Notes: generated by a model from the sequence alone, not told the origin. A stretch of 64,000 nt of DNA from Psychroflexus aestuariivivens (GCF_004010055.1 NZ_RQVT01000018.1:186001-250000), one strand, 5' to 3'; shown: positions 1 through 9,282, counted from the stretch's first letter. Program-made: numbers and translations.

Positions 1-537
1 TCTAATTCCTTGTCCTGAAATAATATCTTTATTAGCAGTAAATTTACCAATAGGAATATGTTCTGTTATAATAATATACTTAAAATCAACTAGTTTATTT
101 ACAATCTTTTGAATTTCATTATTCGATAAATGTTGTAAAACCTGCCTCAACAAAACACAATCTCCTGAAGGCAAATCATCAACTGCAATATCCAAGCAAT
201 GAAATTCTAAATGATCTACCTTAAATTTTTTGGCATTTCGCGCTATTAAGTTGTCAACAATATCAACAGCATGATAATTTTTGGTATAGTTAACTAGTTC
301 TTTTCCTATGTTAAAATCGCCACAGCCTAAGTCGCATATTATGGGTTTATTTTGAAATGAACTTAAAAATGTGGTTACAGCTTTTAGATATGGCTTTACA
401 ATTTCAGGATTATGAGAACCAACGCCTGAATAGAAATCGAAGTTTTCGCCTCCCCAAAGCTTCATTTCATAAATTTGCTTCATGGCTTCTTTCGTTGGCC
501 ATGGCTTTTTTAAGCCTTTAATATCTTTATCTTTCAT
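1..537 (-). CDS. SAM-dependent methyltransferase, partial (C-terminus beyond window edge)
   Basis: The reading frame starts at an ATG at 537 on the minus strand and stays open to base 1, giving 179 codons of a protein cut off by the window edge. A class I methyltransferase glycine loop (DLGCGDFNIG, residues 69-78) is followed by HAVDIVD, which fits the acidic loop that binds the ribose of S-adenosylmethionine. The substrate cannot be told. The N-terminal lead-in (about residues 10-45, containing WGGENFDFYSGVGSH) is like that of small standalone methyltransferases. The gene is divergent from the oxidoreductase at 633. The fold is well supported, the function is not. Confidence 0.8.
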   Translation of the reverse strand, partial: MKDKDIKGLKKPWPTKEAMKQIYEMKLWGGENFDFYSGVGSHNPEIVKPYLKAVTTFLSSFQNKPIICDLGCGDFNIGKELVNYTKNYHAVDIVDNLIARNAKKFKVDHLEFHCLDIAVDDLPSGDCVLLRQVLQHLSNNEIQKIVNKLVDFKYIIITEHIPIGKFTANKDIISGQGIR

Positions 538-605
538 TTAGAGCTCAAAATTAAAAAAATAACACTAGTTGTTTTTGGATTTATCTAAAACTAAAACATT
601 TCACT

Positions 606-613
606 TAACTTTG
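606..613 (+). promoter_or_regulatory. Putative -7 element (TAACTTTG)
   Basis: TAACTTTG matches the Bacteroidota -7 consensus TAnnTTTG and ends 19 nt before the ATG at 633. The nearest TTTG upstream (574-577) is 28 nt away, longer than the usual 17-23 nt, so only the -7 half is supported. Confidence 0.4.
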
Positions 614-632
614 AAATGATAAATTCAATATT

Positions 633-1607
633 ATGAAAACATTTAATTGGGGCATTTTAGGTTTGGGAAAAATTGCACACACTTTTGCTGAAGATTTACT
701 TCAAGCTCAAGATGCTAAACTTTATGCAGTTGCTTCACGAACCAAAGATAAAGCTGATACTTTTGCACATAAATTTAATGCTGAAAAGGCTTTCGGTAAC
801 TACGACGAATTGATTAATGATCCAAAAGTAGATGTGATTTACATCGCTACGCCTCATGCGTTTCATTTTGAAATTGCCATGCAATGTTTGAAAGCAAAAA
901 AACATATTTTATGTGAAAAACCCATGTGTTTGAACGCTAAGCAAACCCTTGAATTAATTGAAGAAGCCAAGTCGCAAAACTGCTTTTTGATGGAAGGCAT
1001 TTGGACTCGTTTTATACCAGCAACAATAATGTTGTTAGATTTGTTGAAAAGTAATAGAATCGGCAAACTTATTTCAGTTGAAGCCGATTTTGGTTTTGTA
1101 TCAGAATTTGACTCCAGCAGCAGATTGTTTAATAAATCACTGGGCGGTGGTTCTTTATTAGATATCGGAATTTATCCAGTTTTTTTGAGTTTGTTGTGTT
1201 GCGGAATACCAACTGAAATAAAAGCCATGGCAAGAAAAACTTCAACTGATGTTGATAGTTTTTGCAGTATGCTATTGGGTTTTTCTAAAGGTGAAAAAGC
1301 AATTTTAAAGTCTAGTTTTGAATGTGAAACTCCAACTGAGGCTATTATTTACGGCAGCAAGGGCAGTATCAAATTACACTCACGTTTTCATCATTCGGAA
1401 TGCATAGAAATCTTTGATGAGAATCTAGATTCGGTTGAAAAAATTCAACTTCCATACAAAGGCAATGGCTATATTCATGAAATTGAAGAAGTGAATTCTT
1501 GTATAGGTAATTCAAAAACTGAAAGTGATTTACTACCACTTGATTTCAGTTTACAACTCGCAAAAGTTTTGGATCGCATAAAAACAGATATTGATTTGAC
1601 TTATTGA
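633..1607 (+). CDS. Gfo/Idh/MocA family oxidoreductase
   Basis: A 324-residue NAD(P)-dependent oxidoreductase of the glucose-fructose oxidoreductase/inositol dehydrogenase superfamily, probably cytoplasmic. An N-terminal Rossmann loop (GILGLGKIA, residues 7-15) is followed by the family hallmark EKP at residues 95-97, whose lysine normally takes part in catalysis. The C-terminal half fits the alpha/beta substrate domain (GGGSLLDIGIYP near residue 175). Length is normal and it starts at an ATG. Substrates in this family range from sugars to trans-dihydrodiols, and nothing nearby narrows the choice. It converges with the small membrane protein at 1613, leaving a 5-nt gap. Confidence 0.88.
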   Translation: MKTFNWGILGLGKIAHTFAEDLLQAQDAKLYAVASRTKDKADTFAHKFNAEKAFGNYDELINDPKVDVIYIATPHAFHFEIAMQCLKAKKHILCEKPMCLNAKQTLELIEEAKSQNCFLMEGIWTRFIPATIMLLDLLKSNRIGKLISVEADFGFVSEFDSSSRLFNKSLGGGSLLDIGIYPVFLSLLCCGIPTEIKAMARKTSTDVDSFCSMLLGFSKGEKAILKSSFECETPTEAIIYGSKGSIKLHSRFHHSECIEIFDENLDSVEKIQLPYKGNGYIHEIEEVNSCIGNSKTESDLLPLDFSLQLAKVLDRIKTDIDLTY

Positions 1608-1612
1608 GGTTT

Positions 1613-1822
1613 TTAAAGTTTCTGTTTTCTACCAATTATAAAATATAAAATTGCTCCTAAAAAACTACCGAATAAGACAACTAATACCCAAACATTTTTA
1701 TTATTTCCATTAAACTCATTCCTAAGAATATCAATTAGCGCAATAATTGTTGGTAAAATAAAAATAAATATCGTTATTAATATTATAATAAGTTGCCAAG
1801 GTCCTATCATTGCTAAAATCAT
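1613..1822 (-). CDS. Small PLDc_N-like membrane protein
   Basis: A 69-residue protein with two predicted transmembrane helices (about residues 8-30 and 43-64) separated by a short polar loop, ending in a basic tail (GRKQKL). The pattern W-x-L-x-x-L-F-G-x-x-G-A-x-L-Y-F-x-I-G-R resembles the PLDc_N (phospholipase D nuclease N-terminal) domain, which also occurs as a freestanding small membrane protein in many bacteria. No catalytic domain is attached, so no enzymatic role should be assumed. It stands alone, convergent with the upstream oxidoreductase. Confidence 0.72.
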   Translation of the reverse strand: MILAMIGPWQLIIILITIFIFILPTIIALIDILRNEFNGNNKNVWVLVVLFGSFLGAILYFIIGRKQKL

Positions 1823-1893
1823 CTTTTATTTTGTTTTAAATTATCTCTTAGTTTAATCAGCATTAATGCCAGCTTATGAATAGCATTTCATTA

Positions 1894-1917
1894 TAATTCT
1901 AAATATTTTTAGAATTA
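1894..1917. repeat. Perfect 10-bp inverted repeat, 4-nt loop
   Basis: TAATTCTAAA at 1894-1903 and TTTAGAATTA at 1908-1917 are exact reverse complements around the loop TATT. It lies in the 290-nt AT-rich gap between the small membrane gene (start 1822) and ald (start 2113). No T-run follows on the plus strand, so it looks more like an operator or a chance AT-rich palindrome than a terminator. Confidence 0.45.
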
Positions 1918-2023
1918 CGAATATAAGCATAGTTTCAAACTTTCATTTTTTTATTTCAATTTAAAGAAGTTTTCTATGAATTGAAATAAATATTATAATT
2001 TAGAGTATTTTTAAAATTAAAAG

Positions 2024-2083
2024 AGGGGTTTAGTTTATTTAATGCTATTTATTTTATATTTACCCCTAAATAAAATAGGGGGT
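2024..2083 (+). promoter_or_regulatory. Alternative G/C-tract hairpins upstream of ald
   Basis: In very AT-rich DNA there are three short G/C tracts: AGGGGT at 2024-2029, ACCCCT at 2062-2067 and AGGGGGT at 2077-2083. The middle tract can pair with either flanking one, so two mutually exclusive stems are possible, the distal one ending 29 nt before the ald ATG. This arrangement could act as an RNA switch, or the tracts could be half-sites for a DNA-binding protein. No known riboswitch class is recognised. Confidence 0.3.
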
Positions 2084-2112
2084 GTTTTGAATTGATTTAA
2101 AATAAAAGTATT

Positions 2113-3198
2113 ATGAAAATAGGAATTCCAGTTGAATTGAAAAATAATGAAAGCCGCGTTTCGATAACTCCAGCTGGTGTTTTTGAACTCAATAAAAATA
2201 ATCATGAAGTCTATATTCAAAATAACGCAGGTTTAGCAAGTGGATTTTCTGACCAAGACTACAAAGAAGCTGGTGGTCTTATTCTACCAGATATTGCTTC
2301 CATTTACGAAGTCGCAGAAATGATAGTGAAAGTGAAAGAACCTGTAGAATCTGAATATAAACTTATCCGACCTAAACAAATTATATTCACTTATTTTCAT
2401 TTTGCATCCAGCAAAAAATTAACACAAGCTATGATCGATTCCAAATCGGTTTGCATCGCTTACGAAACTGTTCAAGATGAGGATGGCAGTTTGCCTCTTT
2501 TAACACCAATGTCGGAAGTTGCAGGACGAATGGCGACTCAACAGGGTGCAAAATATTTAGAAAAACCAATTAGAGGTAAAGGAATTTTACTTGGTGGTGT
2601 GCCTGGTGTGCCACCTGGAAAAGTTCTGGTTTTAGGTGCTGGAGTTGTTGGAATTCAAGCTGCAAAAATGGCTGCCGGATTGGGTGCACATGTAACGATT
2701 TTAGATGTCAATTTGAAGCGATTGCGTTATGTCAACGATATTATGCCAAGTCATGTTGTAACCGAATTTTCTAATGAATACAACATTCGTAAACACATAA
2801 AAAATTCAGATTTGATTATTGGGGCGGTCTTAATAGCTGGTGCAAAAGCGCCAAAATTGATTACCGAAGATATGTTGGAAGAAATGGCGCCTGGAACTGT
2901 TATGGTTGACGTCGCAGTTGATCAAGGTGGTTGTTTTGAAACGACTATGCCAACCACTCATCAAAATCCAACTTATGTGGTGAATGATATTTTGCATTAC
3001 TGTGTGACCAATATGCCAGGTGCGGTACCGTACACATCAACGCTGGCTTTGACCAATGTTACGTTTCCTTACGTATTGCAAATAGCAGATTTAGGCTGGC
3101 AAAAAGCATGTAAGAATAATAAATCTTTGAATAAAGGTTTGAGCATCGACCAAGGTAAGGTCATTTGTCCTGAAGTTAAAAAAGCCTTTGATTATTGA
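2113..3198 (+). CDS. ald: Alanine dehydrogenase
   Basis: A 361-residue L-alanine dehydrogenase, which interconverts L-alanine and pyruvate plus ammonia with NAD. The N-terminus ([20 protein letters not shown]) is the Ald/PNT signature. The substrate region contains VKVKEP (lysine near 74) and YFHFASS (histidine near 96). The NAD loop is [12 protein letters not shown], about residues 172-183. Length is slightly short of the usual 370 but all blocks are present. The start is an ATG. Its stop lies 3 nt from the stop of the convergent gldA with no terminator visible between them. The leader holds alternative hairpins (2024-2083). Confidence 0.95.
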   Translation: MKIGIPVELKNNESRVSITPAGVFELNKNNHEVYIQNNAGLASGFSDQDYKEAGGLILPDIASIYEVAEMIVKVKEPVESEYKLIRPKQIIFTYFHFASSKKLTQAMIDSKSVCIAYETVQDEDGSLPLLTPMSEVAGRMATQQGAKYLEKPIRGKGILLGGVPGVPPGKVLVLGAGVVGIQAAKMAAGLGAHVTILDVNLKRLRYVNDIMPSHVVTEFSNEYNIRKHIKNSDLIIGAVLIAGAKAPKLITEDMLEEMAPGTVMVDVAVDQGGCFETTMPTTHQNPTYVVNDILHYCVTNMPGAVPYTSTLALTNVTFPYVLQIADLGWQKACKNNKSLNKGLSIDQGKVICPEVKKAFDY

Positions 3199-3201
3199 GA
3201 T

Positions 3202-4101
3202 TTAAGAATTCTGGGTGAGTTCAATAAATAAACTTTCAAGATTTTTGTTTTTACGATTCAGAGAAATAATTTTTAGACCTTTGTCATGCGCAAAATCGAA
3301 CACATCAGGACGCATATCTTTTGTGGTATTGAAGGTTAATTCATATCGAAAACCTTCTGGGTTTTTAATATTTGTAATGCGATCGATTTCCTTCAAAGCG
3401 ACCTCTTCAATTCTATAGTTGAATTCAACTTCTATGACTTGTTGCTGTTCTTGGTTGAGGTCTTTCAAATACTTGTCCGAAACTATTTTCCCTTTGTTTA
3501 TAATAATCACACGATCACAAATCGCTTCTACTTCTTGCATGATATGTGTTGAAAGCAAAATGGTTTTATCTTGACTAATAGATTTGATTAATTCACGAAT
3601 TTCTATCAATTGATTGGGGTCGAGTCCAGTGGTTGGTTCATCTAAAATTAGCACTTCAGGATCGTGGAGTAGGGCAGCAGCCAAACCAACGCGCTGGCGA
3701 TAACCCTTGGATAATTGCTCTATTTTTTTGTTGGCTTCAGGCGTAAGTTTGGTTTGATGAATCACGGTCTCGATGCGAGTTTTATCTACATTAAAAATTC
3801 TAGCATGAAATTCTAAATATTCACGCACATACATTTCCAAATAAATAGGATTATGTTCTGGCAAATACCCAATTTGTTTTTGAATATCTGTTTTGGATTC
3901 CGAAAGTTGAATGCCATTGATTTTAGCATCTCCAGAAGTTGGAGAAATAAAACCGGTTAAAATTTTCATCAAAGTAGATTTTCCGGCACCATTTGGCCCC
4001 AACAAACCTACAATTTCTCCAGTGTTAACAGAAAAATTGATGCCGTCTAAAGCCAATTGAGAATGGTATTTTTTACTGATATGTTGAACTTCAATGGACA
4101 T
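3202..4101 (-). CDS. gldA: Gliding-motility ABC transporter ATPase GldA
   Basis: A 299-residue ABC ATPase that matches GldA of Flavobacteria closely in length and sequence. The Walker A loop is GPNGAGKST (35-43), the ABC signature LSKGYRQR (130-137) and Walker B LILDEP (151-156), followed by the switch region LLSTHIMQEVEAICDR. GldA works with the membrane proteins GldF and GldG in an exporter linked to gliding motility in Flavobacterium johnsoniae. Neither gldF nor gldG is in this window, which is usual for the family. A -7 motif (4124-4117) lies 15 nt before the ATG. Confidence 0.9.
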   Translation of the reverse strand: MSIEVQHISKKYHSQLALDGINFSVNTGEIVGLLGPNGAGKSTLMKILTGFISPTSGDAKINGIQLSESKTDIQKQIGYLPEHNPIYLEMYVREYLEFHARIFNVDKTRIETVIHQTKLTPEANKKIEQLSKGYRQRVGLAAALLHDPEVLILDEPTTGLDPNQLIEIRELIKSISQDKTILLSTHIMQEVEAICDRVIIINKGKIVSDKYLKDLNQEQQQVIEVEFNYRIEEVALKEIDRITNIKNPEGFRYELTFNTTKDMRPDVFDFAHDKGLKIISLNRKNKNLESLFIELTQNS

Positions 4102-4116
4102 AAATTAATTTTAAAT

Positions 4117-4124
4117 CAAAAATA
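4117..4124 (-). promoter_or_regulatory. Putative -7 element of gldA (TATTTTTG)
   Basis: Read on the minus strand, 4124-4117 is TATTTTTG, an exact TAnnTTTG match, 15 nt before the gldA ATG. The best upstream TTG (4152-4150) is 25 nt away, a little beyond the common spacer range. Confidence 0.45.
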
Positions 4125-4201
4125 CAAATTATATTTTGCATCTATTTCCCAATATTCTGCGCTTGTAAAATTCTTAACTCTTTTTTGAATCTGAAATTGT
4201 A

Positions 4202-4209
4202 TATATTTG
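4202..4209 (+). promoter_or_regulatory. Putative -7 element (TATATTTG)
   Basis: TATATTTG matches the Bacteroidota -7 consensus and lies 24 nt before the ATG at 4234. A TTTG at 4184-4187 leaves only a 14-nt spacer, so the -33 element is uncertain. Confidence 0.4.
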
Positions 4210-4233
4210 TAGGTATTCAACTATAAAAAAATT

Positions 4234-4674
4234 ATGGAAATACAAAGAACTATAGATCTTCTAACTGAATTCAGGAAAAATACCGATAGTTCTAAAAACA
4301 GAAAATATGCAGAAAATTTTATTCGTATTTTGAATGAATTGAACTCAATGCAAATTGATGAATTAGAAAGTAGAAGACTGAATTCTGAACTCAAACTTAT
4401 TCAACAGAATTTTGAAATTGAAAGTGAGAATGTAAATGTTAAAAGTGAATTGAAAAAATTTGTAAAATTTTTAAAATCCGAATTTTCAATGACAACGCCT
4501 TGGTATTACACCTATGTCGGCGCATCAATTGGTTTAGTAATTACTGTATTTTTTGGATTTATTTCTATGGTTGGAGGCGCTGTAATCGGTGGACTTATCG
4601 GTTATTTTTTAGATGAAAAAGCCAAAAAAGAAGGACGGAAATTGAAAACAGACTTAAGCGAATTTTACTTCTGA
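4234..4674 (+). CDS. Hypothetical protein with C-terminal glycine-zipper membrane segment
   Basis: I do not recognise this 146-residue protein. The first 90 residues are highly charged and probably helical (many E, K, L and N). They are followed by a hydrophobic stretch (about 96-128) with glycine-zipper spacing (GGAVIGGLIGYFLDE), then a lysine-rich tail. This suggests a protein anchored or inserted through its C-terminal part with a cytoplasmic helical domain. It starts at an ATG, has a -7 motif just upstream, and stands between divergent gldA and the DUF2459-like gene. The coding call rests on length, composition and promoter placement. Confidence 0.65.
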   Translation: MEIQRTIDLLTEFRKNTDSSKNRKYAENFIRILNELNSMQIDELESRRLNSELKLIQQNFEIESENVNVKSELKKFVKFLKSEFSMTTPWYYTYVGASIGLVITVFFGFISMVGGAVIGGLIGYFLDEKAKKEGRKLKTDLSEFYF

Positions 4675-4833
4675 AAAGTAAATAAGCGGTTTTAAAATAG
4701 TTTTCAAATTCAATTTTTGATTTCTTTACATACAAACCAAAATACATTAAAGGTCTCATATAAACTGCTTTCAAAAATTTCACCTGGTAATGTTATAATT
4801 GAATGAAAGAATAAACAAACTCAAACAACTCAC

Positions 4834-5481
4834 ATGAAAATATTCAAGACTATATTCAAATGGATTTTATATGTCTTGTTGATTCCTGTTTTATATTTTG
4901 TAATTTCTTTGATTCTGACAGCGATTACTGTAGATAGAAATGAAATTGAAGAGACCCCGACCCAAACAATTTATTTATCAACAAACGGTATTCATCTAGA
5001 TATTGTCATTCCTAAAGAAAACATCGATTCAAGTTTACTAAAGAATCTTGTTCACAAAAGCCAAGATGAATATTTTGCATTTGGTTGGGGCGACGAAAAT
5101 TTTTATCTCAACACGCCTTCTTGGAGCGACTTGAGTTTCAAAACAGCATTTAATGCCACCTTTTTAAAAACTTCAACATTAGTTCATGTAACGCGATATA
5201 AAATAGAGAACAAAGATTGGGTTGAAATTAAAATCACAGAATCTGAGTTAAACAAGCTGTGCGCATATATACTTAAAGCTTTCGCTTTAAATAGTAAAGG
5301 GGAAAAAGTGCTAATTGAAAATATTGGATACACAACAACGGATGATTTTTATAAAGCAAAAGGAAGTTATTCACTTTTTAAAACCTCAAATTCATGGGTG
5401 AATACTGGATTTAAAAAAAGTGGATTGAAATCTTGTCTATGGACACCTTTTGATTTTGGCTTGATTAATAAGTATAGATAA
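4834..5481 (+). CDS. DUF2459/TIGR02117 family protein
   Basis: A 215-residue protein with one N-terminal transmembrane segment (about residues 8-32) and a periplasm-facing domain. The blocks STNGIHLDIVIP and FAFGWGDENFYLNTPSW are typical of the DUF2459 (TIGR02117) family, once described as urease-associated but without proven activity. A conserved Trp/Gly region near the C-terminus (NSWVNTGFKKSGLKS) is also present. It starts at an ATG. No neighbour suggests a partner. Confidence 0.78.
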   Translation: MKIFKTIFKWILYVLLIPVLYFVISLILTAITVDRNEIEETPTQTIYLSTNGIHLDIVIPKENIDSSLLKNLVHKSQDEYFAFGWGDENFYLNTPSWSDLSFKTAFNATFLKTSTLVHVTRYKIENKDWVEIKITESELNKLCAYILKAFALNSKGEKVLIENIGYTTTDDFYKAKGSYSLFKTSNSWVNTGFKKSGLKSCLWTPFDFGLINKYR

Positions 5482-5579
5482 TTCGAGCTATTTTTTAAAA
5501 AAATCACTAATTTTAGCACAGAGAGAAGATAGTTGACAGTTTCTTCTTAACGAAACTCAATTCAAAACAAAAATCAATC

Positions 5580-7064
5580 ATGAAACATATTTGTCTTCTA
5601 TTTCCGCTCTTATGCATGTTTGCTATTTCTTGTAAGGAAGAAAGCAAAACCACATATTTCTCTGCCAAATTAGGGTATGAAAATGAAAAAGTAGAGCTTG
5701 TCCCTATTGATTCCTACTTTACAGGATTGAATAAGTTAGAAGAATTTTACATCACTGAATCAGATAGTACTGGGTTTTTTAATTTTGAACTAGAGAATTT
5801 CAGCTCAGGGTTTTATCAAGTATTATTAAATAATTATCCTATTTTAAATTATGACATTTACTTAGAACCAAACGATTCAATTTATGTTGAACAATCTTCT
5901 TGGCAAGACGAGCCATATTTTGAAATAACTGGAAGAGGTTCTGAAAAACTTCAATATCTTTTAGATGATTATCAGTTATTTAAAGGCACAAAAGAATTTT
6001 ACAAAAGATTGAAAAGCGATGAGTTTTCGGATGAAATGGATTACAAAAAATTCATTGACAGCATTTTCAAACCAAGATTCAAAAATCTTTCAGAATCCGA
6101 GATCAACAAAACAAATTTAGGGATTCAGTTCAGGAAATTTCTTACAATTCAACGTGCTGATTTTTTACTTCGTCATTTAAGATTTCGAAATTATTATATG
6201 GAAGATGAATTTAGCTATCATTTACCTGAAGAAAAATATATTGGTTTCTTGGATAGTATAAATATGAAAGAGGATTTTTTAAATGTGAAACAAACATTTG
6301 AGTTCGCTGAAAACTATCTCATTTATAAATCAGAAAAGGAATTAGATGAAAATCCTAATTTAGAAAACAAGCCAGAAAACTTGAATTTGAAATGGAAATA
6401 TATTACTGAACAAGAACCTTCATATTGGAATGATGCTTTGGCAATTAGTACCATCAACAGTTTTTCTTTTGGTATGCTAGAAGATAATTTTTTCAATGAC
6501 TTTTCAAATTACAAATCAAAATTAGATTCGCTGTTTTATGATGAAAAAAATAAAAAACTCTTTCACTTAAATGCAGAACCTTTTTTAAAATTAGCACCTG
6601 GAGAACAAGCACCTAATTTTGCATTGCCAGACGCCGATGGAAAAATTCACCGTTTAAGTGATTACAAAGGAAAAATTGTATATATTGATTTTTGGGGAAC
6701 CTGGTGTGGACCATGTATTGCTGAAATTCCAGCAAGTTTGGTTTTGCATGAAAAATACAAAGATGAACCGATTGTGTTTTTAAATGTAGCTTTAGAAGGT
6801 GGTAAGAAAGAAATTGAAGAATGGAGAGAGTTTATTGCAGGAGAAACTCCTTACGCTCAAAAAATATTAGATGGCAAAACATATACGGGCGTCCATTTGT
6901 TAGCTGAAGACCAATTTATAAATGAAGAAATCACTGATTATCTAATTAATTTTGCGCCAACTTACGTACTTGTTGACCAAAATGGGAAATTAGTAAACGC
7001 TCGTGCACCAAGACCCAAGAAAATAGAGGAAGACATTAATTTACTTTTGAGTAAAATGAAGTAA
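5580..7064 (+). CDS. TlpA-like thioredoxin-fold lipoprotein
   Basis: A 494-residue secreted lipoprotein: the signal peptide ends in a lipobox with Cys18 (MFAISCKEE). The N-terminal 330 residues are a variable domain of the kind often placed before TlpA domains in Bacteroidota. The C-terminal third is a TlpA/ResA thioredoxin domain with the redox motif WCGPC near residue 377 and the cis-proline segment NFAPTYVLVD. It probably reduces periplasmic disulfides, for example of apocytochromes, but no client is encoded beside it. It is a single gene with an ATG start. Confidence 0.85.
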   Translation: MKHICLLFPLLCMFAISCKEESKTTYFSAKLGYENEKVELVPIDSYFTGLNKLEEFYITESDSTGFFNFELENFSSGFYQVLLNNYPILNYDIYLEPNDSIYVEQSSWQDEPYFEITGRGSEKLQYLLDDYQLFKGTKEFYKRLKSDEFSDEMDYKKFIDSIFKPRFKNLSESEINKTNLGIQFRKFLTIQRADFLLRHLRFRNYYMEDEFSYHLPEEKYIGFLDSINMKEDFLNVKQTFEFAENYLIYKSEKELDENPNLENKPENLNLKWKYITEQEPSYWNDALAISTINSFSFGMLEDNFFNDFSNYKSKLDSLFYDEKNKKLFHLNAEPFLKLAPGEQAPNFALPDADGKIHRLSDYKGKIVYIDFWGTWCGPCIAEIPASLVLHEKYKDEPIVFLNVALEGGKKEIEEWREFIAGETPYAQKILDGKTYTGVHLLAEDQFINEEITDYLINFAPTYVLVDQNGKLVNARAPRPKKIEEDINLLLSKMK

Positions 7065-7197
7065 AGCAATGAATGAATAATATCAATTTTGGCTTATTAT
7101 TTCAGAAAAATCTTCGATAAACTTATTTTGACAAACATTAAATTCCAAAGCAGAACTCATTTCAGAATTCACAAAAATTAAAAGCATGCAAAAAGCC

Positions 7198-7227
7198 TTT
7201 GAAATGCTACAGATAAAGTTAATTTTG
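7198..7227 (+). promoter_or_regulatory. Promoter of the aro/rsgA/dtd run
   Basis: TTTG at 7198-7201, an 18-nt spacer and TAATTTTG at 7220-7227 match both elements of the Bacteroidota consensus. The -7 element ends only 5 nt before the ATG at 7233, so the predicted mRNA is leaderless or has a leader of a few nucleotides. Confidence 0.65.
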
Positions 7228-7232
7228 TATAT

Positions 7233-8315
7233 ATGAAAAATGACAAAGCTTTAAAAAATTGGCTACAAGCCATGAATTTAAATCACCCATTGGTGATTGC
7301 TGGACCATGCAGTGCAGAAACAGAATCCCAAATCTTGACCATCGCTCATCAACTCAAAGATTCTGACGCTACTGTGATGCGTGCTGGAATTTGGAAACCG
7401 AGAACACGTCCAGGAAACTTCGAGGGCGTCGGCGCAATAGGTCTCAATTGGCTTCAAAAAGCTAAAAAGGAAACCGGTCTGATGATTGCCACAGAAGTTG
7501 CCAATAAAAATCATGTCGACTTAGCTTTGGCGGCCGATGTTGATATTCTTTGGATTGGCGCAAGAAGTACGGTCAGTCCATTTATTGTTCAGGAAATTGC
7601 AGATGCCCTGAAAGGTACAGACAAAATCGTTTTGGTCAAAAATCCCGTCAATCCTGATTTAGCATTGTGGCTTGGTGGTGTAGAGCGTTTATACAATGCG
7701 AATATCAAAAATTTGGGCGTAATTCATCGTGGTTTTTCAACTTACGAAAAAGCCAAATACAGAAACAACCCTGAATGGCAAATCGCCATCGATTTGCAGA
7801 ACCAATTTCCAGATTTACCAATTTTAGTCGATCCGTCTCACATTTCAGGAAACCGAGATTTGGTGTTTGATATTTGCCAAACTGCACTAGATTTAAATTA
7901 TGATGGTATGATCGTGGAAACTCATCACAAGCCAGATGAAGCTTGGAGCGATGCAGCTCAGCAAATTACGCCAGAAAGTCTAAAGCAAATGACGGTAGAT
8001 TTACGGATCAGAAAAACTGAAGGCGCTGCAGAATTTCAGGAGAAATTAGAAGTTTTGCGTTCAAAAATAGATGTTGTTGATCGTCAAATGATTGAATTTC
8101 TAGGGAAACGCATGAAAATCGTCGATGATATCGGTGTTTTGAAAAAAGAAAATAATGTCGCTATCTTGCAACCTGAACGTTGGAACAAAGTTTTACAAAG
8201 TTTAATCATGGAAGGCGAAAAAAATCAATTATCCAAAGATTTTGTTTCTAGATTGACCAAAGCAATGCATGAAGAATCTATTCAGCACCAACATCAAATT
8301 ATCAGTAAAAATTAA
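7233..8315 (+). CDS. Bifunctional DAHP synthase / chorismate mutase (type II)
   Basis: A 360-residue fusion acting at the entry and branch point of aromatic amino acid synthesis. Residues about 10-265 form a type I DAHP synthase (HPLVIAGPCSAE, then VGAIGLNWLQ and DPSHISGNRDLV), condensing phosphoenolpyruvate with erythrose 4-phosphate. Residues about 272-350 form an AroQ-type chorismate mutase (LRSKIDVVDRQMIEFLGKRM). The combination is typical of Bacteroidota, and feedback control through the mutase domain is known in relatives. It starts at an ATG placed right behind the promoter and leads into rsgA 9 nt downstream. aroA lies in the same run. Confidence 0.95.
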   Translation: MKNDKALKNWLQAMNLNHPLVIAGPCSAETESQILTIAHQLKDSDATVMRAGIWKPRTRPGNFEGVGAIGLNWLQKAKKETGLMIATEVANKNHVDLALAADVDILWIGARSTVSPFIVQEIADALKGTDKIVLVKNPVNPDLALWLGGVERLYNANIKNLGVIHRGFSTYEKAKYRNNPEWQIAIDLQNQFPDLPILVDPSHISGNRDLVFDICQTALDLNYDGMIVETHHKPDEAWSDAAQQITPESLKQMTVDLRIRKTEGAAEFQEKLEVLRSKIDVVDRQMIEFLGKRMKIVDDIGVLKKENNVAILQPERWNKVLQSLIMEGEKNQLSKDFVSRLTKAMHEESIQHQHQIISKN

Positions 8316-8324
8316 ATAGATTTT

Positions 8325-9281
8325 ATGAAAGGAGTGGTGTACAAATCTACAGGAAGTTGGTATTTAGTCAAGGGTGAAGACGGTGAAATGTACCAATCCA
8401 GAATCAAAGGAAAATTCAGAATTCAAGGTATTAAAAGCACCAATCCTGTAGCTGTTGGCGATCATGTCGAAATCGATACTGAAACCAAAGGCGATGAAAC
8501 CATTGGCATTATCAAAGAAATTCATAATCGCAGAAATCACATTATACGGCGTTCGGTGAATTTATCCAAACAAACTCATATCATCGCAGCCAATATTGAT
8601 ATTGCCTTTTTGCTGATTACGTATAACAATCCACCGACCAGCACCACCTTCATCGATCGGTTTTTGGTCACTGCTGAAGCTTACCAAATTCCCGTTATTT
8701 TGTTATTCAACAAGGTTGATGCCTATAACATGGAAGAATTTGCAGAGATGAAATTCTTGGCAGAATTATACAGAAATATCGGTTACGAATGCATCGGTAT
8801 TTCAGCTGAAACTGGGAAAAATATCGATGAGGTTAAAGCTAAAATGACAAATAAAGTCAGTGTATTTGCTGGTCATAGTGGCGTGGGGAAATCAACTTTG
8901 GTCAATGCGCTAGAGCCAGGTTTAGATATCAAAACTGCAGAAATTTCTGACCAACATCGTCAAGGACAGCACACCACAACTTTTGCAAGAATGCACGATT
9001 TGAGCTTTGATGCTCAAATCATCGATACACCAGGAATCCGTGGATTTGGTGTTGTGGACATTGATAAATATGAATTGGACAATTATTTTCCAGAATTTTT
9101 CAAGCTCAAACATAAATGTAAATTCAATAATTGTATTCACGTAGATGAACCTAAATGTGCTGTTAAAGAAGCTTTAGAAAATGATGAAATTGCTTTCTCC
9201 AGATATAAAAGTTACTTACAAATTATGGAAGGCGATGAAGACGAATCATACAGAAAAGACCCATTTCAAGAATCTAAATAA
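8325..9281 (+). CDS. rsgA: Ribosome small subunit-dependent GTPase A
   Basis: A 318-residue circularly permuted GTPase that helps mature the 30S ribosomal subunit. After an N-terminal OB fold, the G motifs come in permuted order: NKVD (129-132), then the P-loop GHSGVGKST (183-191), then DTPGIRG (234-240). The C-terminal zinc site is complete: Cys265, Cys270, His272 and Cys278. It starts at an ATG 9 nt after the DAHP synthase gene, and its stop is separated by one base from the dtd start, so translational coupling is likely. Confidence 0.96.
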   Translation: MKGVVYKSTGSWYLVKGEDGEMYQSRIKGKFRIQGIKSTNPVAVGDHVEIDTETKGDETIGIIKEIHNRRNHIIRRSVNLSKQTHIIAANIDIAFLLITYNNPPTSTTFIDRFLVTAEAYQIPVILLFNKVDAYNMEEFAEMKFLAELYRNIGYECIGISAETGKNIDEVKAKMTNKVSVFAGHSGVGKSTLVNALEPGLDIKTAEISDQHRQGQHTTTFARMHDLSFDAQIIDTPGIRGFGVVDIDKYELDNYFPEFFKLKHKCKFNNCIHVDEPKCAVKEALENDEIAFSRYKSYLQIMEGDEDESYRKDPFQESK

Positions 9282-9282
9282 T

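Noticed and set aside
9181-9282. Longer N-terminus for D-aminoacyl-tRNA deacylase
   Set aside because: The extension lies inside rsgA and has no family similarity; the ATG at 9283 gives the standard DTD N-terminus and length.
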